From Polaromonas sp. (GTDB lineage: Bacteria; Pseudomonadota; Gammaproteobacteria; Burkholderiales; Burkholderiaceae_C), in NCBI GenBank assembly GCA_030683705.1, contig JAUXPP010000062.1, positions 1 to 64,000 of the forward strand: DNA of 64,000 bases, read 5' to 3'. A model generated the notes under the pieces. The model saw only the letters and a list, made by a program, of their open reading frames with translations, was not told where the DNA came from and did not search any database. Position numbers and translations under genes: made by a program. Of the stretch, positions 42,459 to 51,482 are shown piece after piece; position 1 is the stretch's first letter, and the number at the start of each line of letters is the position of its first letter.

Positions 42459-42492
42459 GAAAAAGCCCCGTTGCCCTAGAGCAGCGGGGCTT
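42459..42492 (-). terminator. Terminator, minus strand
   Basis: AAGCCCCGTTGC and GCAGCGGGGCTT form a 12-base stem with one mismatch. On the minus strand it is followed by TTTTT, so it terminates the small membrane gene at 42534. It may also weakly end the acyl-CoA dehydrogenase transcript. Confidence 0.7.
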
Positions 42493-42533
42493 GGTCCGAA
42501 CCGGCGCCTGCATGGCAGGCACTGGCGGATCGA

Positions 42534-42704
42534 TCAGGAAGGGTCTTTGCTGCGCGTGCGGCTGACGGCGCTGAAGATGCCTATACCCAGAAAAATCAGT
42601 GCACCGATGCCGATGTACAGGTGCGGCACGCCTGCCACCACAGCGGCCCAGATGACGCCGCCCAGAAAAATCACAAACCCGATCATGTATAGCGCAAAAG
42701 ACAT
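42534..42704 (-). CDS. Small two-segment membrane protein
   Basis: This is a 56-residue protein starting at MSFALYMIGFVIFLGGVIW behind GGAGGAAGCC, an excellent ribosome-binding site. It has two hydrophobic segments (about 3-24 and 28-46) and a charged C-terminus (SRTRSKDPS). Tiny inner-membrane proteins of this sort are common and often function-unknown. It is monocistronic with its own terminator. Confidence 0.65.
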   Translation of the reverse strand: MSFALYMIGFVIFLGGVIWAAVVAGVPHLYIGIGALIFLGIGIFSAVSRTRSKDPS

Positions 42705-43058
42705 GGCTTCCTCCAGAAGTTGATGTCGCAAGTGTGGCGACCCGCCGCCATGCCGCCTATCGGTTGCCAGCTTCTGACGCTGTGGGAGCCGGCCTACTGT
42801 GCGCTAACCCACAGACGCCTGTCTGGGAAAGTTCTAAACAACAGAAGTGTCCTGTGGTCTAAAGCTTTACGTCTTGCGCACGGGGAGAAATTCATCACAA
42901 AACCACGGTTCAGAATGCCTGTATCAGAACGTGACAGCCTGTAATGAAAAGAATACGATGAGACACAAAGGGGCGATGTCTCTGAACCCCACATAACTCG
43001 AATGACGTTTTGCAAGGAGGTCCGCAGACCTCACCACAACCCCACAACCGATACCGTC
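42705..43058. other. Intergenic region with strong unpaired ribosome-binding site
   Basis: This is a 354-base stretch between divergent genes. It includes the hairpin CTGTGGG/CCCACAG (42780-42786 with 42808-42814) and the perfect Shine-Dalgarno AAGGAGGT at 43014-43021, which overlaps a small GGTC-CGCA-GACC hairpin. No start codon lies at the usual distance from it. No coding frame is supported, other than a weak in-frame extension from 43002. Confidence 0.4.
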
Positions 43059-43688
43059 ATGTCATTCTTTCAAAGTCTTTTTTCCTCGTCGCAAGGCGGT
43101 GCCCGCGAAAGCGGCGGCGGGCCCGAGACCGGGCCCGTCAAGATGAACCTCGACGAACGCATGGCGTTCCGGCGGGAGATGCTTTTTGATTCCGTCAAAA
43201 GCACCATGGAGAGCCGGGGCATCCTGAGTGCCAGCTACCGCTTCAAGGTGGTGCGTGCCGACAAACGGGGTCACAGCTTTGTCGTGATGGTCGATCTGTC
43301 CACCGACTTCATGGATGGTGAACAGGGCCAGCAGCGGCCCCTGATGGCGCTGGGTGATGCGATCCGGAAAAACGCACTGTCACGTTACGGCATCGGTGTG
43401 CCCGCCGTTTACTGGCGCGTCAATGAAGAGATCAAGGGCTTCGATCCGCAGCGTGGCGAGGACACCAACCCCGGCACTGCCACGCCTGAAGCCATCCGTT
43501 CATCCAACTTGCGCAAGTACGAACGCGCCACGGCACAGGAACTGGCGGCATTCGAATCTGCCTGGCAAAAAAGCAGCGAGCTGTCCATCGGCGACCGTAC
43601 CTACTCGTCCGATCTCGCGCCTTTGGGCAGTGACAGCAAGGACGGTGTCCGGGACAGCGACGCCGACAGCAGCCGCGACAGCCGCTAG
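43059..43688 (+). CDS. Hypothetical protein with charged C-terminal tail
   Basis: This is a 209-residue protein starting at MSFFQSLFSSSQGGARESGGG. The core (about 28-130: MNLDERMAFRREMLFDSVKSTMESRGILSASYRFKVVRADKRGHSFVVMVDLSTDFM) is a compact alpha/beta domain, and the last 20 residues are a Ser/Asp/Arg-rich tail. A start at 43002 is possible but less likely. No membrane or signal sequence is seen. I do not recognise the family. Confidence 0.65.
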   Translation: MSFFQSLFSSSQGGARESGGGPETGPVKMNLDERMAFRREMLFDSVKSTMESRGILSASYRFKVVRADKRGHSFVVMVDLSTDFMDGEQGQQRPLMALGDAIRKNALSRYGIGVPAVYWRVNEEIKGFDPQRGEDTNPGTATPEAIRSSNLRKYERATAQELAAFESAWQKSSELSIGDRTYSSDLAPLGSDSKDGVRDSDADSSRDSR

Positions 43689-43842
43689 GCGCCAGCCGGC
43701 GTCCCTTTCGCGCGCTGAACGGCGCGTCCCGGCCTGCGCCCGATAATGGCGCTTTGTTCACCGACCGGGTTCCCGTCATGCTTTTTCCTCCTTCCTGCCG
43801 GCACCTGCCCGGCATTTCCGGTCCCTTCCCGAAAGTCCCTGC

Positions 43843-45018
43843 GTGAGCGGGCCCGCCACCATCGCCTGGAGCGAAGCCGGTGAGGCGCGGTCTGCGCGCT
43901 GGCGCTCGGAAAGCGGCGCGCCGCCGCCCCGACGCGTGGTGCTTGCCGATGACACGCTGAGCGCCGATGCGGCTTTCCGGCTGGCCAGCGAGGGCACGGG
44001 CATGTTGTGGCGCGGTGACTTCCAGAACGCACGCCTTCTGCTCCAGGCACTGGCACGCCGTATCGACAAACCGCGCAAAACCAGGAAGGCCAAAGCGGAC
44101 GCGCCGCCGCCATCCCCCATTGACGCCTTCAACCACTACCGCCAGGCCCAATCGCAGCGCGCACGCACCCTGGCCATGCTGCTGATCGAGTTCGATGGCG
44201 AGCACAGGATCGCCCTGCGGCGCGCGCCCGATGTGGTTCAGGCCTGTACGGCGGTTTATGGGGCCGGCGATGCCGCCCAGGGCCACTACGTGGCCCCGCT
44301 GCGCGAACTGCAGGGCCTGATAGGCGCCCACGAGTGGCGAAAAAAGGGCGTGGCCATCGCAGCCCTGGGCGGGGAACGCATCTACCCGCATTACGGCGTG
44401 TTTGCGCCGGTGCGCGGGGACTACATGGAATTGCTGGCCCAGGCGCCGCTGCCGCCCGCCCTGTCCTCGGGCGGTGTGGCCTTCGATATCGGCACCGGCA
44501 CCGGGGTGCTGGCGGCGCTGCTGGTGCGCCGCGGCGTCAGCCGCGTGGTGGCGACCGACACTGATCCGCGCGCGCTCGCCTGTGCGCGCGAGAACCTCGC
44601 CAGGCTGGTGCCGGACGGGCGAGTCGAACTGCTACAGGCCGACCTGTTTCCCGCAGGCGTCGCGCCACTGATCATCTGCAACCCGCCCTGGGTGCCGGTG
44701 CGCCCGAGTTCACCCATCGAACACGCGGTCTATGACCCCGACAGCCGCATGCTGCGTGGATTTCTGGACGGCCTGGCAGCCCACCTGGCGCCGGGCGGCG
44801 AAGGCTGGCTGATCCTGTCGGACCTGGCCGAACACCTGGGCTTGCGCTCGCGCACGCAGCTCCTTGACTGGATCGCCGCAGCCGGCCTGCAAGCGCTGCA
44901 CCGGCTGGATGTGCAGCCCATCCACCCCAAGGCGGAAGATCCTGACGATCCGCTGCATGCGGCGCGGGCTGCCGAAATCACCTCGCTATGGCGCCTGGTG
45001 GTCAAGCCGTTGCCCTGA
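43843..45018 (+). CDS. Class I SAM-dependent methyltransferase (PrmC/HemK-like)
   Basis: This is a 391-residue methyltransferase starting at GTG 43843. The C-terminal domain has the SAM-binding DIGTGTGVLAALLVRRG, an acidic loop TDTDPRAL and the signature CNPPWVP, which in PrmC/RlmG-type enzymes positions an amide or exocyclic amine. The N-terminal 190 residues (helical, AFNHYRQAQSQRARTLAMLLIEF) are a separate domain. Substrate (protein Gln or nucleic acid) is undetermined. It is followed directly by a dispersed repeat. Confidence 0.85.
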   Translation: MSGPATIAWSEAGEARSARWRSESGAPPPRRVVLADDTLSADAAFRLASEGTGMLWRGDFQNARLLLQALARRIDKPRKTRKAKADAPPPSPIDAFNHYRQAQSQRARTLAMLLIEFDGEHRIALRRAPDVVQACTAVYGAGDAAQGHYVAPLRELQGLIGAHEWRKKGVAIAALGGERIYPHYGVFAPVRGDYMELLAQAPLPPALSSGGVAFDIGTGTGVLAALLVRRGVSRVVATDTDPRALACARENLARLVPDGRVELLQADLFPAGVAPLIICNPPWVPVRPSSPIEHAVYDPDSRMLRGFLDGLAAHLAPGGEGWLILSDLAEHLGLRSRTQLLDWIAAAGLQALHRLDVQPIHPKAEDPDDPLHAARAAEITSLWRLVVKPLP

Positions 45019-45022
45019 AATT

Positions 45023-45070
45023 GCTATGAAGTTGATAGCTGCCTGCGCACGGCTGACAAGGGTTGAGACC
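45023..45070 (+). repeat. Dispersed Comamonadaceae-type repeat
   Basis: GCTATGAAGTTGATAGCTGC followed by CTGCGCACGGCTGACAAGGGTTGAGACC matches the extended consensus. It lies immediately after the methyltransferase stop. Confidence 0.7.
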
Positions 45071-45145
45071 TGTTTTTGTCTGGGATGTTGACCCGGTGCC
45101 GTGGCTGCCCGGCTGTCATCCCGATTTCTCCGAAAGGACACTCCC

Positions 45146-45871
45146 ATGGCGTATGAACTGCATTATTGGCCGACCATCCAGGGCCGCGGAGAATTTGTCC
45201 GGCTCGCCCTGGAGGCTGCTGGCGCGGATTATGTGGACGTGGCGCGTGGCAGGGGCAAAGGGCAGGGCGTGACTGCCAGCTTGCGGCGCATGGCCGCGAA
45301 GGACCTGGTGCAGCCGCCGTTCGCGCCGCCCTTTCTGGTCCACGGCGCACGCACCATCGGCCAGACCGCCGCCATCCTGCTGTACCTCGGCCCGCGCCTG
45401 GGCCTGGTCGGCAAAAGCGAGGCGGCGCGGATCTGGACGCACCAGCTGCAGCTGACGGTGGCCGACGTGGTGGCGGAAGTGCATGAGACGCATCACCCGA
45501 TCGCGACCGGTCTCTACTACGAAGAGCAGAAGAAGGAAGCGGTCCAACGCGCGAAAGCGTTTCGCGAGCAGCGCATTCCCAAGTTCTTGGACTGGTTCAA
45601 CACCGTGCTGGCACGCAATCCTGCCGGCAGCCGCTGGCTGGTGGGCGCGCGCCTTGGTTACGCCGACCTGTCGCTGTTCCAGCTCGTCGACGGCCTGCTT
45701 TATGCCTTTCCCAAAGCCACGCAACGCGCGCTCGAGACAAGGCCGCTGGTGGCGGCTTTGCACTTGCGCGTGGCAGGCCACCGACGTGTTGCGCACTATC
45801 TGGCCAGCGAGCGCCGCATTGCCTTCAACGAGGACGGCATTTTCCGCCGTTACCCCGAGCTGGACGGCTAG
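45146..45871 (+). CDS. Glutathione S-transferase-like protein
   Basis: This is a 241-residue protein starting at MAYELHYWPTIQGRGEFVRLALEAAG, a thioredoxin-fold N-terminus of the GST superfamily with the Tyr/catalytic region near residue 7. Other segments are APPFLVHGARTIGQTAAILLYLGPRLGL (binding-site region) and a helical C-terminal domain (VADVVAEVHETHHPI, WLVGARLGYADLSLFQLVDGLLYAFP). Length is typical for sigma/alpha-like bacterial GSTs. The physiological substrate is unknown. Confidence 0.87.
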   Translation: MAYELHYWPTIQGRGEFVRLALEAAGADYVDVARGRGKGQGVTASLRRMAAKDLVQPPFAPPFLVHGARTIGQTAAILLYLGPRLGLVGKSEAARIWTHQLQLTVADVVAEVHETHHPIATGLYYEEQKKEAVQRAKAFREQRIPKFLDWFNTVLARNPAGSRWLVGARLGYADLSLFQLVDGLLYAFPKATQRALETRPLVAALHLRVAGHRRVAHYLASERRIAFNEDGIFRRYPELDG

Positions 45872-46063
45872 ATCGCTGCCGTTCCCGGTACCGTTTTGCC
45901 GGCGCCGGCATACGGCGCGTTCTCCTACACCTGCCCATGTCCCTGCCTGACCACAGGCCGCTGGATGCCGATTGAGGATGAATTTCTGGCTGCGAAAAAT
46001 GGCGTTTTGGACGCTGTACCTGAAGCGGTCATTCATCCCAATCATCATCCAAGGAGCATCAGC

Positions 46064-47026
46064 ATGGCACTCGATTACAAAGACAAGGACAACCTCAACC
46101 TCGACCCGATCACGGACGCCCCTGGCGCACATCCCGTCGGCACCGGCCTGGGTGCAGCCGCAGGCGGCGCAGCGGCAGGTGCCGCGGCTGGCGCCTTGGG
46201 CGGACCGGTCGGCGCGCTGGCCGGTGCAGTGGTCGGCGCCGTTGCCGGCGGCCTGGGCGGCAAGGCGGTGGCAGAAGCCATCAACCCGACCGCCGAAGAG
46301 GCTTACTGGCGCGACAACTACAGCCGCGAGCCGTATTACCAGAGCAACCGCAGCTACGAAGACTATGCGCCGGCGTACCGCCTGGGGGTGTACGGCCGCA
46401 GCAACTACAGCGGCACGTTCGAGGAAGCACAAAGCGACATGTCGGTCTACTGGGACAGTCGCAAGGAAAACTCCCGCCTGTCCTGGCCCGAGGCAGAAGC
46501 CGCCAGCCGGGCCGCCTGGACCCGTGTGGACCAGCAGCTGGCGGGCAGCCGCACCAGCGCCGGCGAGCTCGCTGACAACGATGACGTGATCGACACCCTC
46601 AATGACTTGCTGGAATCCAGCCGCGACGGTGAGTACGGTTTCACCGAGTGTGCTGAACACGTCAAGGCCCAGGACATCAAGACCCTGCTGCTGCGCCATG
46701 CCGACGAATGCCGCGGCGCGGCTGCCGAGCTGGCTGCACAGATCCGCCAGTTGGGCGGGGAGCCGGACGAAGGCGGAACCGCCAGCGGCGCGATGCATCG
46801 CGGCTGGGTTTCGGTGCGCGGCGCGCTCAGTGGTTACACCGACCTGGCCATGCTGGAAGAGTGCGAGCGCGGCGAAGACGCGGCGCTGGCCCGGTACCGC
46901 AAGGCGCTCAAGGAAGACGATCTGCCTTCCGGCGTGCGCACGCTGATCGAGCGCCAGGCGCAGGGCGCGCAGCGCAACCATGACCAGGTCAAGGCCATGC
47001 GCGATGCCCTCAAGGCCGCGTCGTGA
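46064..47026 (+). CDS. Glycine-zipper protein with PA2169/DUF2383-type four-helix domain
   Basis: This is a 320-residue protein starting at MALDYKDKDNLNLDPIT behind AAGGAGC. It has an N-terminal glycine-zipper segment (residues about 25-75, GLGAAAGGAAAGAAAGALGG...), suggesting membrane association, and a tyrosine/arginine-rich linker (AYWRDNYSREPYY). The C-terminal domain is a predicted four-helix bundle of the DUF2383 type (DDVIDTLNDLLESSRDGEYGFTECAEHV). Related genes are often stress-induced; the function is unknown. It ends at a strong terminator. Confidence 0.75.
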   Translation: MALDYKDKDNLNLDPITDAPGAHPVGTGLGAAAGGAAAGAAAGALGGPVGALAGAVVGAVAGGLGGKAVAEAINPTAEEAYWRDNYSREPYYQSNRSYEDYAPAYRLGVYGRSNYSGTFEEAQSDMSVYWDSRKENSRLSWPEAEAASRAAWTRVDQQLAGSRTSAGELADNDDVIDTLNDLLESSRDGEYGFTECAEHVKAQDIKTLLLRHADECRGAAAELAAQIRQLGGEPDEGGTASGAMHRGWVSVRGALSGYTDLAMLEECERGEDAALARYRKALKEDDLPSGVRTLIERQAQGAQRNHDQVKAMRDALKAAS

Positions 47027-47044
47027 TGCGTTCGTGACAGAAAC

Positions 47045-47074
47045 AAAAAAGCTGGCCTCGGCCAGCTTTTTTTT
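47045..47074. terminator. Bidirectional terminator
   Basis: GCTGGCC-TC-GGCCAGC (47051-47066) is a perfect 7-base stem flanked by six A residues on the left and eight T residues on the right. It serves both the glycine-zipper gene and the convergent lipoprotein genes. Confidence 0.9.
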
Positions 47075-47107
47075 GTCCGCGCTTTGCGTCCGGTTCCGGC
47101 TTTCGGT

Positions 47108-47437
47108 CTAGTTCTTCAGCCTGCTGCCGCAATCCACCTGTGCGCTGAGCACCGCCCCCTGCTGGCCGAAGCTGCTGTCGGTCACCTTGCAGCCGGAGGC
47201 CTTCTCGATGGCCTGGACCAGACTGGCGGGCTTGGGCTGGTGACCCGACAGGCCAGCCGGCGCTGTCGCGGTCCAGGTGCTGGCCGTGAGCTGTTCGACC
47301 CGGTAGGCCAGGCCGTCGAGCTGGACCTGTTGGGACGCTGCGGGTTGTGGATTGACCAGTCCGCTGCAAGCCGTCAGGCCCCAGGCCATGACGACCGCGG
47401 CCAGGGTGGCGACCGGCCTGACCGGATGGGCGTTCAA
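47108..47437 (-). CDS. Small putative lipoprotein (TTG start)
   Basis: This is a 109-residue protein starting at TTG 47437 (NAHPVRPVATLAAVVMAWGLTACSG), with a lipoprotein signal peptide and lipobox LTAC. The start codon overlaps the stop of the upstream small lipoprotein gene as TTGA, which supports the TTG. The mature part (LVNPQPAASQQVQLDGLAYRVEQLTASTWTATAP) and a Cys pair (SGCKV, VDCGSR) suggest a small beta-rich periplasmic domain. Function is unknown. Confidence 0.65.
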   Translation of the reverse strand: MNAHPVRPVATLAAVVMAWGLTACSGLVNPQPAASQQVQLDGLAYRVEQLTASTWTATAPAGLSGHQPKPASLVQAIEKASGCKVTDSSFGQQGAVLSAQVDCGSRLKN

Positions 47438-47571
47438 AAAAGCCCCGTCAGGCTCAGTGTGGCTTTCGGTTGGGGAACCAGCGGCGGCGTATCCGGCGTT
47501 TTGGACTGGGGACAACCGGTCAGGAAAACCACGGCAAGCAGCACAGGCAGGGTGGGGTAGATAAATTTCAT
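47434..47571 (-). CDS. Tiny lipoprotein
   Basis: This is a 45-residue lipoprotein: MKFIYPTLPVLLAVVFLTGCPQSKTPDTPP, with lipobox LTGC and a Pro/Thr-rich mature end (PPLVPQPKATLSLTGLF). It has a ribosome-binding site (GGGAG) and overlaps the following lipoprotein gene by 4 bases. Such a short product would be a membrane-anchored tail; it may couple translation of its neighbour. Function is unknown. Confidence 0.6.
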   Translation of the reverse strand: MKFIYPTLPVLLAVVFLTGCPQSKTPDTPPLVPQPKATLSLTGLF

Positions 47572-47734
47572 GACAGGCTCCCGGCGGGATGATCGGCGTC
47601 GTTGATGGGCCACCGGCCGCAGGACTGCGCCGGTGATGAAAGAACGATACACGGGAGATGACAGCTTTTCAACAAGCGCGGGGCTGCACGGGTGTCGGCG
47701 GATAACGCGTTCGCCTGTGATGGCCGGCCTACAT

Positions 47735-50368
47735 TCATGGCTTGCGGGCGCGCACCCTGGCGGCCGCCGCCGGTTTGAAACCCATGGCCTTCATGGCGGT
47801 GGACAGGGTGACCCGCGATGATTCGTAGCTGTCCCAGGGCGAATTGCCAATCGCCAGGCGTTCTCCGATATTGCGTGCATTCCAGTGTGCGGCGCCCGTA
47901 AGGCCGTCGAGTTCTTCCCAGGCGACCGGCACGGACACGCCCATGCCGGGCCGCGCGCGTACCGACCAGGCGCAAACCGTGGTGGCGCCGAAGCCGTTGC
48001 GCAGGTAGTCGGGGAAGATCTTGCCGACCCGGTTGCGGGGGCCGCTTTTGGCGACAAAACGGTCGGGGATGACGCTGGACAGGTGCTGCACGATGGCCTG
48101 GGAAAAATCCTTCACCGTGTCCCAGCCCTGCGCGGGCTTGAGCGGCACCACCACATGCAGGCCCTTGCCGCCGCTGGTTTTCAGGAAGCAGGGCAGCCCC
48201 AATTCCTTGAGGAAGGCCTGCACCAGCTGCGCCGATTCCTGCACCTGCGACCATGACACGCCCTCGCCGGGGTCGAGGTCGAAGGTCATGCGGTCGGGCT
48301 TGCCGATGGCGCGGGTGGTGGCGTTCCAGGTGTGGAATTCCATGACGTTGAGTTGCGCCGCCGCCAGCAGGGTCTCCGCAGTCGCGATGGCCAGCAGCGG
48401 GGCATGACCGGGGTCGAACTTTGGGTCCAGCTGCCTGATGCCGGGAATGCTGGTGCTGTCGGCGTGTTTCTGGAAAAACAGCTCGCCAGTGATCCCGTCC
48501 GGCGCGCGCACCAGCGCCACCGGTCTGGCCTTGAGATGCGGCAGGATGAGCGGCGCCACGCGCGCGTAGTGCTCGATCAGCTCCAGCTTGGTGAAACCAG
48601 TGCCGGGATCGATGATGCGTTCCGGGTGGGTGACGCGCAGCTTGCCGGTGCTGACCGGTGGCAAGCTTGCTGCGGCCTTATTCGGCGCAGTCTTTTTTGC
48701 CGCGGGTTTTTTTGCGGCGGCGGGTCTTTTAGAGGCCATGATTGTCTCCACAGCTAAGGCAGATTCACGCACCACCTTGCGCGCAGGTTTGTCGCTGCGC
48801 AAGCCCTGGAACACGGCATGGCGGATATTTCCGGCGCGTGTCCATTGTGCAAAAACGACCTCGGCCACCAGTGTGGGCTGGACCCAGTGGCCCTTGACAG
48901 ATGAGGGCAGGCCGGCAAACGGCGCGCGGGAGATGGCCAGCGGCGTCAGCGCAGCCAGCAGGCTGTGGAGGGTCTTCTCGTCAAAGCCCGTGCCCACATT
49001 GCCGACATGTTTGAGTTCGCCCCGGTCGTTGTAGACGCCGAGCAGCAGCGCGCCCAGGCCGGTGCGTGAACCCTGGGGCGCGGTGTAGCCGCCGATCACA
49101 AACTCCTGGCGAAGTTGCGTCTTGACCTTGATCCAGTCGCTCGATCGGCGCGAGACATAGGCCGATGCGGCGCGTTTGCCGATCACGCCTTCGAGGCCGA
49201 GTCGCGCCGCCGAAGCTAGCAGGTCCTGCGCGTCGCCCTCCAGGGTCTCGCTGAAGCGCAGCTGAGCTAGCCCGGCGTCGCTGACCAGACCGCGCAGCAC
49301 TTCGCGCCGCTGGACCAGCGGCAGCTGGCGCAGGTCATGCCCATTGCAAAACGGCAGGTCGAACACGTAATACACAATCTGCGCGGTGCTGGCGCTGTCG
49401 AAGGCGTTTTGCAGCGCGCCGAAGTCGGGCACACCGTCCTGCCCATGCACCACAATCTCCCCGTCCAGCCAGCCCGAGGCCAGGCCGAGCTGCGACAGCG
49501 TCCTGACCAGCGGCTGGAGCTTGGCCGACCAGTCGTGGCCGTTGCGCGTGAAACACTGGATGGTCTTGCCGGCGATGCGTGTCAGCAGGCGGTAGCCGTC
49601 GAACTTGATTTCATACAGCCAGTCGCCCTCGTCTTCGGGCACGGCCGAAACCAGTGTCGCCAGCTCCGGCGCCAGGGTGGCCGGCAGGGCTGCCTTGACG
49701 GCATCTGTCGGCAGTGATGCGCGGGTTTTGGCTGCGGATTTTGCAGCGGGCTTTTTTGCGGCCGCAGATTTGGCGGTCGCCCTCTTTTTCGGGGCCAGCG
49801 GCTGGCCGGTCAGCACGCTGTTCGGCAGGGCCTCCAGCACATCGTAGTCGGTCGCTGCCCGCGCCTGGTCGTCTTTTTCCTTGATCAGCAGCCAGGGCGG
49901 CTGGCGTTCCTCGCCCTTGCCGTGCATGCGCACCAGCGTCCAGTGGCCCTTGAGCTTGTCGCCCTGCAGCTCGAACTTGAGCTTGCCGCTTTTGAGCGTT
50001 TCAGATGCATCGCCGGCAGGCAGCCAGATGCCCCGGTCCCAGACGATGACCTTGCCGGCGCCGTATTGTTTGTCGGGGATGTTGCCCTCGAAATCAGCGT
50101 AGGAGATCGGGTGGTCCTCCACCTGCACCGCCATGCGTTTGACCTTGGGGTCCAGGCTGGGGCCCTTGGGCACAGCCCAGCTTTTCAGCGTGCCGTCGAG
50201 CTCGAGCCGGAAGTCGTAGTGGAGACGGCTGGCATCGTGTTTCTGGACCACGAACCTCAGGATTTTCGAGCGGCGACCACCGGCAGCAGGTTCCGGTGTG
50301 CGGTCGAAATCCCGCTTGCTGCGGTAACTCTCCAGCGGGTCGGCGGCGGCCGCGGCGCGTGGGGCCAT
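47735..50368 (-). CDS. ligD: DNA ligase D (non-homologous end joining)
   Basis: LigD repairs double-strand breaks with Ku. The 877-residue protein is in the order phosphoesterase-ligase-polymerase. The N-terminal 3'-phosphoesterase segment is RFVVQKHDASRLHYDFRLELDGTLKSW...QYGAGKVIVWD. The ATP-dependent ligase follows, with the adenylated Lys in LYEIKFDGYRLLTRI and the conserved TGLGALLLGVYN. The primase-polymerase is at the C-terminus (LRVTHPERIID, GITGELFFQKH, MTFDLDPGEGVSW with the metal Asp pair). Lys/Ala-rich linkers separate the domains. It lies 6 bases after Ku in the same operon. Confidence 0.95.
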   Translation of the reverse strand: MAPRAAAAADPLESYRSKRDFDRTPEPAAGGRRSKILRFVVQKHDASRLHYDFRLELDGTLKSWAVPKGPSLDPKVKRMAVQVEDHPISYADFEGNIPDKQYGAGKVIVWDRGIWLPAGDASETLKSGKLKFELQGDKLKGHWTLVRMHGKGEERQPPWLLIKEKDDQARAATDYDVLEALPNSVLTGQPLAPKKRATAKSAAAKKPAAKSAAKTRASLPTDAVKAALPATLAPELATLVSAVPEDEGDWLYEIKFDGYRLLTRIAGKTIQCFTRNGHDWSAKLQPLVRTLSQLGLASGWLDGEIVVHGQDGVPDFGALQNAFDSASTAQIVYYVFDLPFCNGHDLRQLPLVQRREVLRGLVSDAGLAQLRFSETLEGDAQDLLASAARLGLEGVIGKRAASAYVSRRSSDWIKVKTQLRQEFVIGGYTAPQGSRTGLGALLLGVYNDRGELKHVGNVGTGFDEKTLHSLLAALTPLAISRAPFAGLPSSVKGHWVQPTLVAEVVFAQWTRAGNIRHAVFQGLRSDKPARKVVRESALAVETIMASKRPAAAKKPAAKKTAPNKAAASLPPVSTGKLRVTHPERIIDPGTGFTKLELIEHYARVAPLILPHLKARPVALVRAPDGITGELFFQKHADSTSIPGIRQLDPKFDPGHAPLLAIATAETLLAAAQLNVMEFHTWNATTRAIGKPDRMTFDLDPGEGVSWSQVQESAQLVQAFLKELGLPCFLKTSGGKGLHVVVPLKPAQGWDTVKDFSQAIVQHLSSVIPDRFVAKSGPRNRVGKIFPDYLRNGFGATTVCAWSVRARPGMGVSVPVAWEELDGLTGAAHWNARNIGERLAIGNSPWDSYESSRVTLSTAMKAMGFKPAAAARVRARKP

Positions 50369-50374
50369 GCCGCG

Positions 50375-51295
50375 TCAGGCCGCCTTGCGCCGGGCCGGCG
50401 CGGCCTTGGCCGCAGGTTTGCGCGTGGTTTTGGCAGCTGCCTTTTTGGCCGGCGCTTTGGTCGCTGCGCTGTCCGGCTTGTTGGCTCCGCCCTTGTTGCG
50501 CAGGCTGCGCTGCAGCAATTCGGTCAGGTCGATGATCTTCGCGCCGGAGCGGCCTGCGCTGTCCTCGTCCGCTTCCGGCTGCTCCACGGTTTCGACCTTG
50601 CCTTCCTTCACCTTCTGCTCGACCAGCGCCATGATGTCGTCCTTGAAGGAGTCGCTGAACTGCTCGGGCTGCCACTTGCCGGTCATGTCGTCCACCAGTT
50701 GTTTGGCCATGGACAGCTCCTTGTCGGTCAGGCCGGCAGCTTTGGCGCCTTCGGCCGGCAGGTCCAGGTCTTCCCAGCTGCGGATGTCGGCGCCCCAGCG
50801 CAGCAGGTTGAGGATCAGCCCGGGGCCGGAAGGCACCAGCACGGCCAGGTGCTGCTTGGTCTGGATCACCACCCGGGCGATGCCCACACGCTGGGTTTTC
50901 AGCAGCGTGTCGCGCAACAGCGCATAGACTTTTTTCCCCTTGTTGATGGGCGCAATGTAATAGGGCCGCTCCAGGTAGATAAAGGGGATGTCCGTGTTCG
51001 GCACAAAACTCTCGATCTCTATGGTCTGCGTGGTTTTGGGGTAAGCCGCGGCGATTTCCTCCGGCGACAGCACCACATACTGGCCGTCTTCCCAGGCGAT
51101 GCCCTTGACGATATTTTCCTTGGTGATGTCCTTGCCGGTTTTCTTGTTGATGCGTTTGTAGCCGACCGGGTCCATGCTGCGTTTGTCCAGCCAGTCGAAA
51201 TCGATGCCGCTTTCGGTGGTGGCCGAATGCAGCGACACCGGAATATGCACCAGCCCGAAGCTGATGGCGCCTTTCCACAATGCGCGTGAGGCCAT
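50375..51295 (-). CDS. ku: Non-homologous end-joining protein Ku
   Basis: Bacterial Ku is a homodimer that binds DNA ends and recruits LigD. The 306-residue protein starts at MASRALWKGAISFGLVHIPVSLHSA, the classical Ku N-terminus, with the core GIAWEDGQYVVLSPEEI, VPNTDIPFIYLERPYYIAPI and RVVIQTKQHLAVLVPSGPGLILNLLRWGADIR. The C-terminal tail is Lys/Ala-rich (AKKAAAKTTRKPAAKAAPARRKAA), which fits a DNA-binding extension. It is transcribed with ligD. The upstream region is shared with the divergent CHRD gene. Confidence 0.94.
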   Translation of the reverse strand: MASRALWKGAISFGLVHIPVSLHSATTESGIDFDWLDKRSMDPVGYKRINKKTGKDITKENIVKGIAWEDGQYVVLSPEEIAAAYPKTTQTIEIESFVPNTDIPFIYLERPYYIAPINKGKKVYALLRDTLLKTQRVGIARVVIQTKQHLAVLVPSGPGLILNLLRWGADIRSWEDLDLPAEGAKAAGLTDKELSMAKQLVDDMTGKWQPEQFSDSFKDDIMALVEQKVKEGKVETVEQPEADEDSAGRSGAKIIDLTELLQRSLRNKGGANKPDSAATKAPAKKAAAKTTRKPAAKAAPARRKAA

Positions 51296-51460
51296 GCTCA
51301 AGCCCCTCCGTGCTGGAGAGTGGGGCGCTTGGTCGGGCAGGAAAAAGTGGTTCGCATCGGCAGGTCCCGTCAATGGATGGCAACGATGGCAGCGCGTGCC
51401 AGAAACCGCAATTTAGGGTCAGAGCCTGCTGGAGAGTGTCGGCAGGCGGCCAGCACCACC

Positions 51461-51482
51461 GTAGGACGGCAGACTGTCCTAC
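51461..51482. promoter_or_regulatory. GTAGGAC-8-GTCCTAC inverted repeat upstream of the CHRD gene
   Basis: GTAGGAC at 51461-51467 and GTCCTAC at 51476-51482 form a perfect 7-base inverted repeat with an 8-base spacer. A third half-site GTCCTA is at 51501. It lies about 60 bases before the lipoprotein start in the region divergent to Ku. No regulator was identified. Confidence 0.4.
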
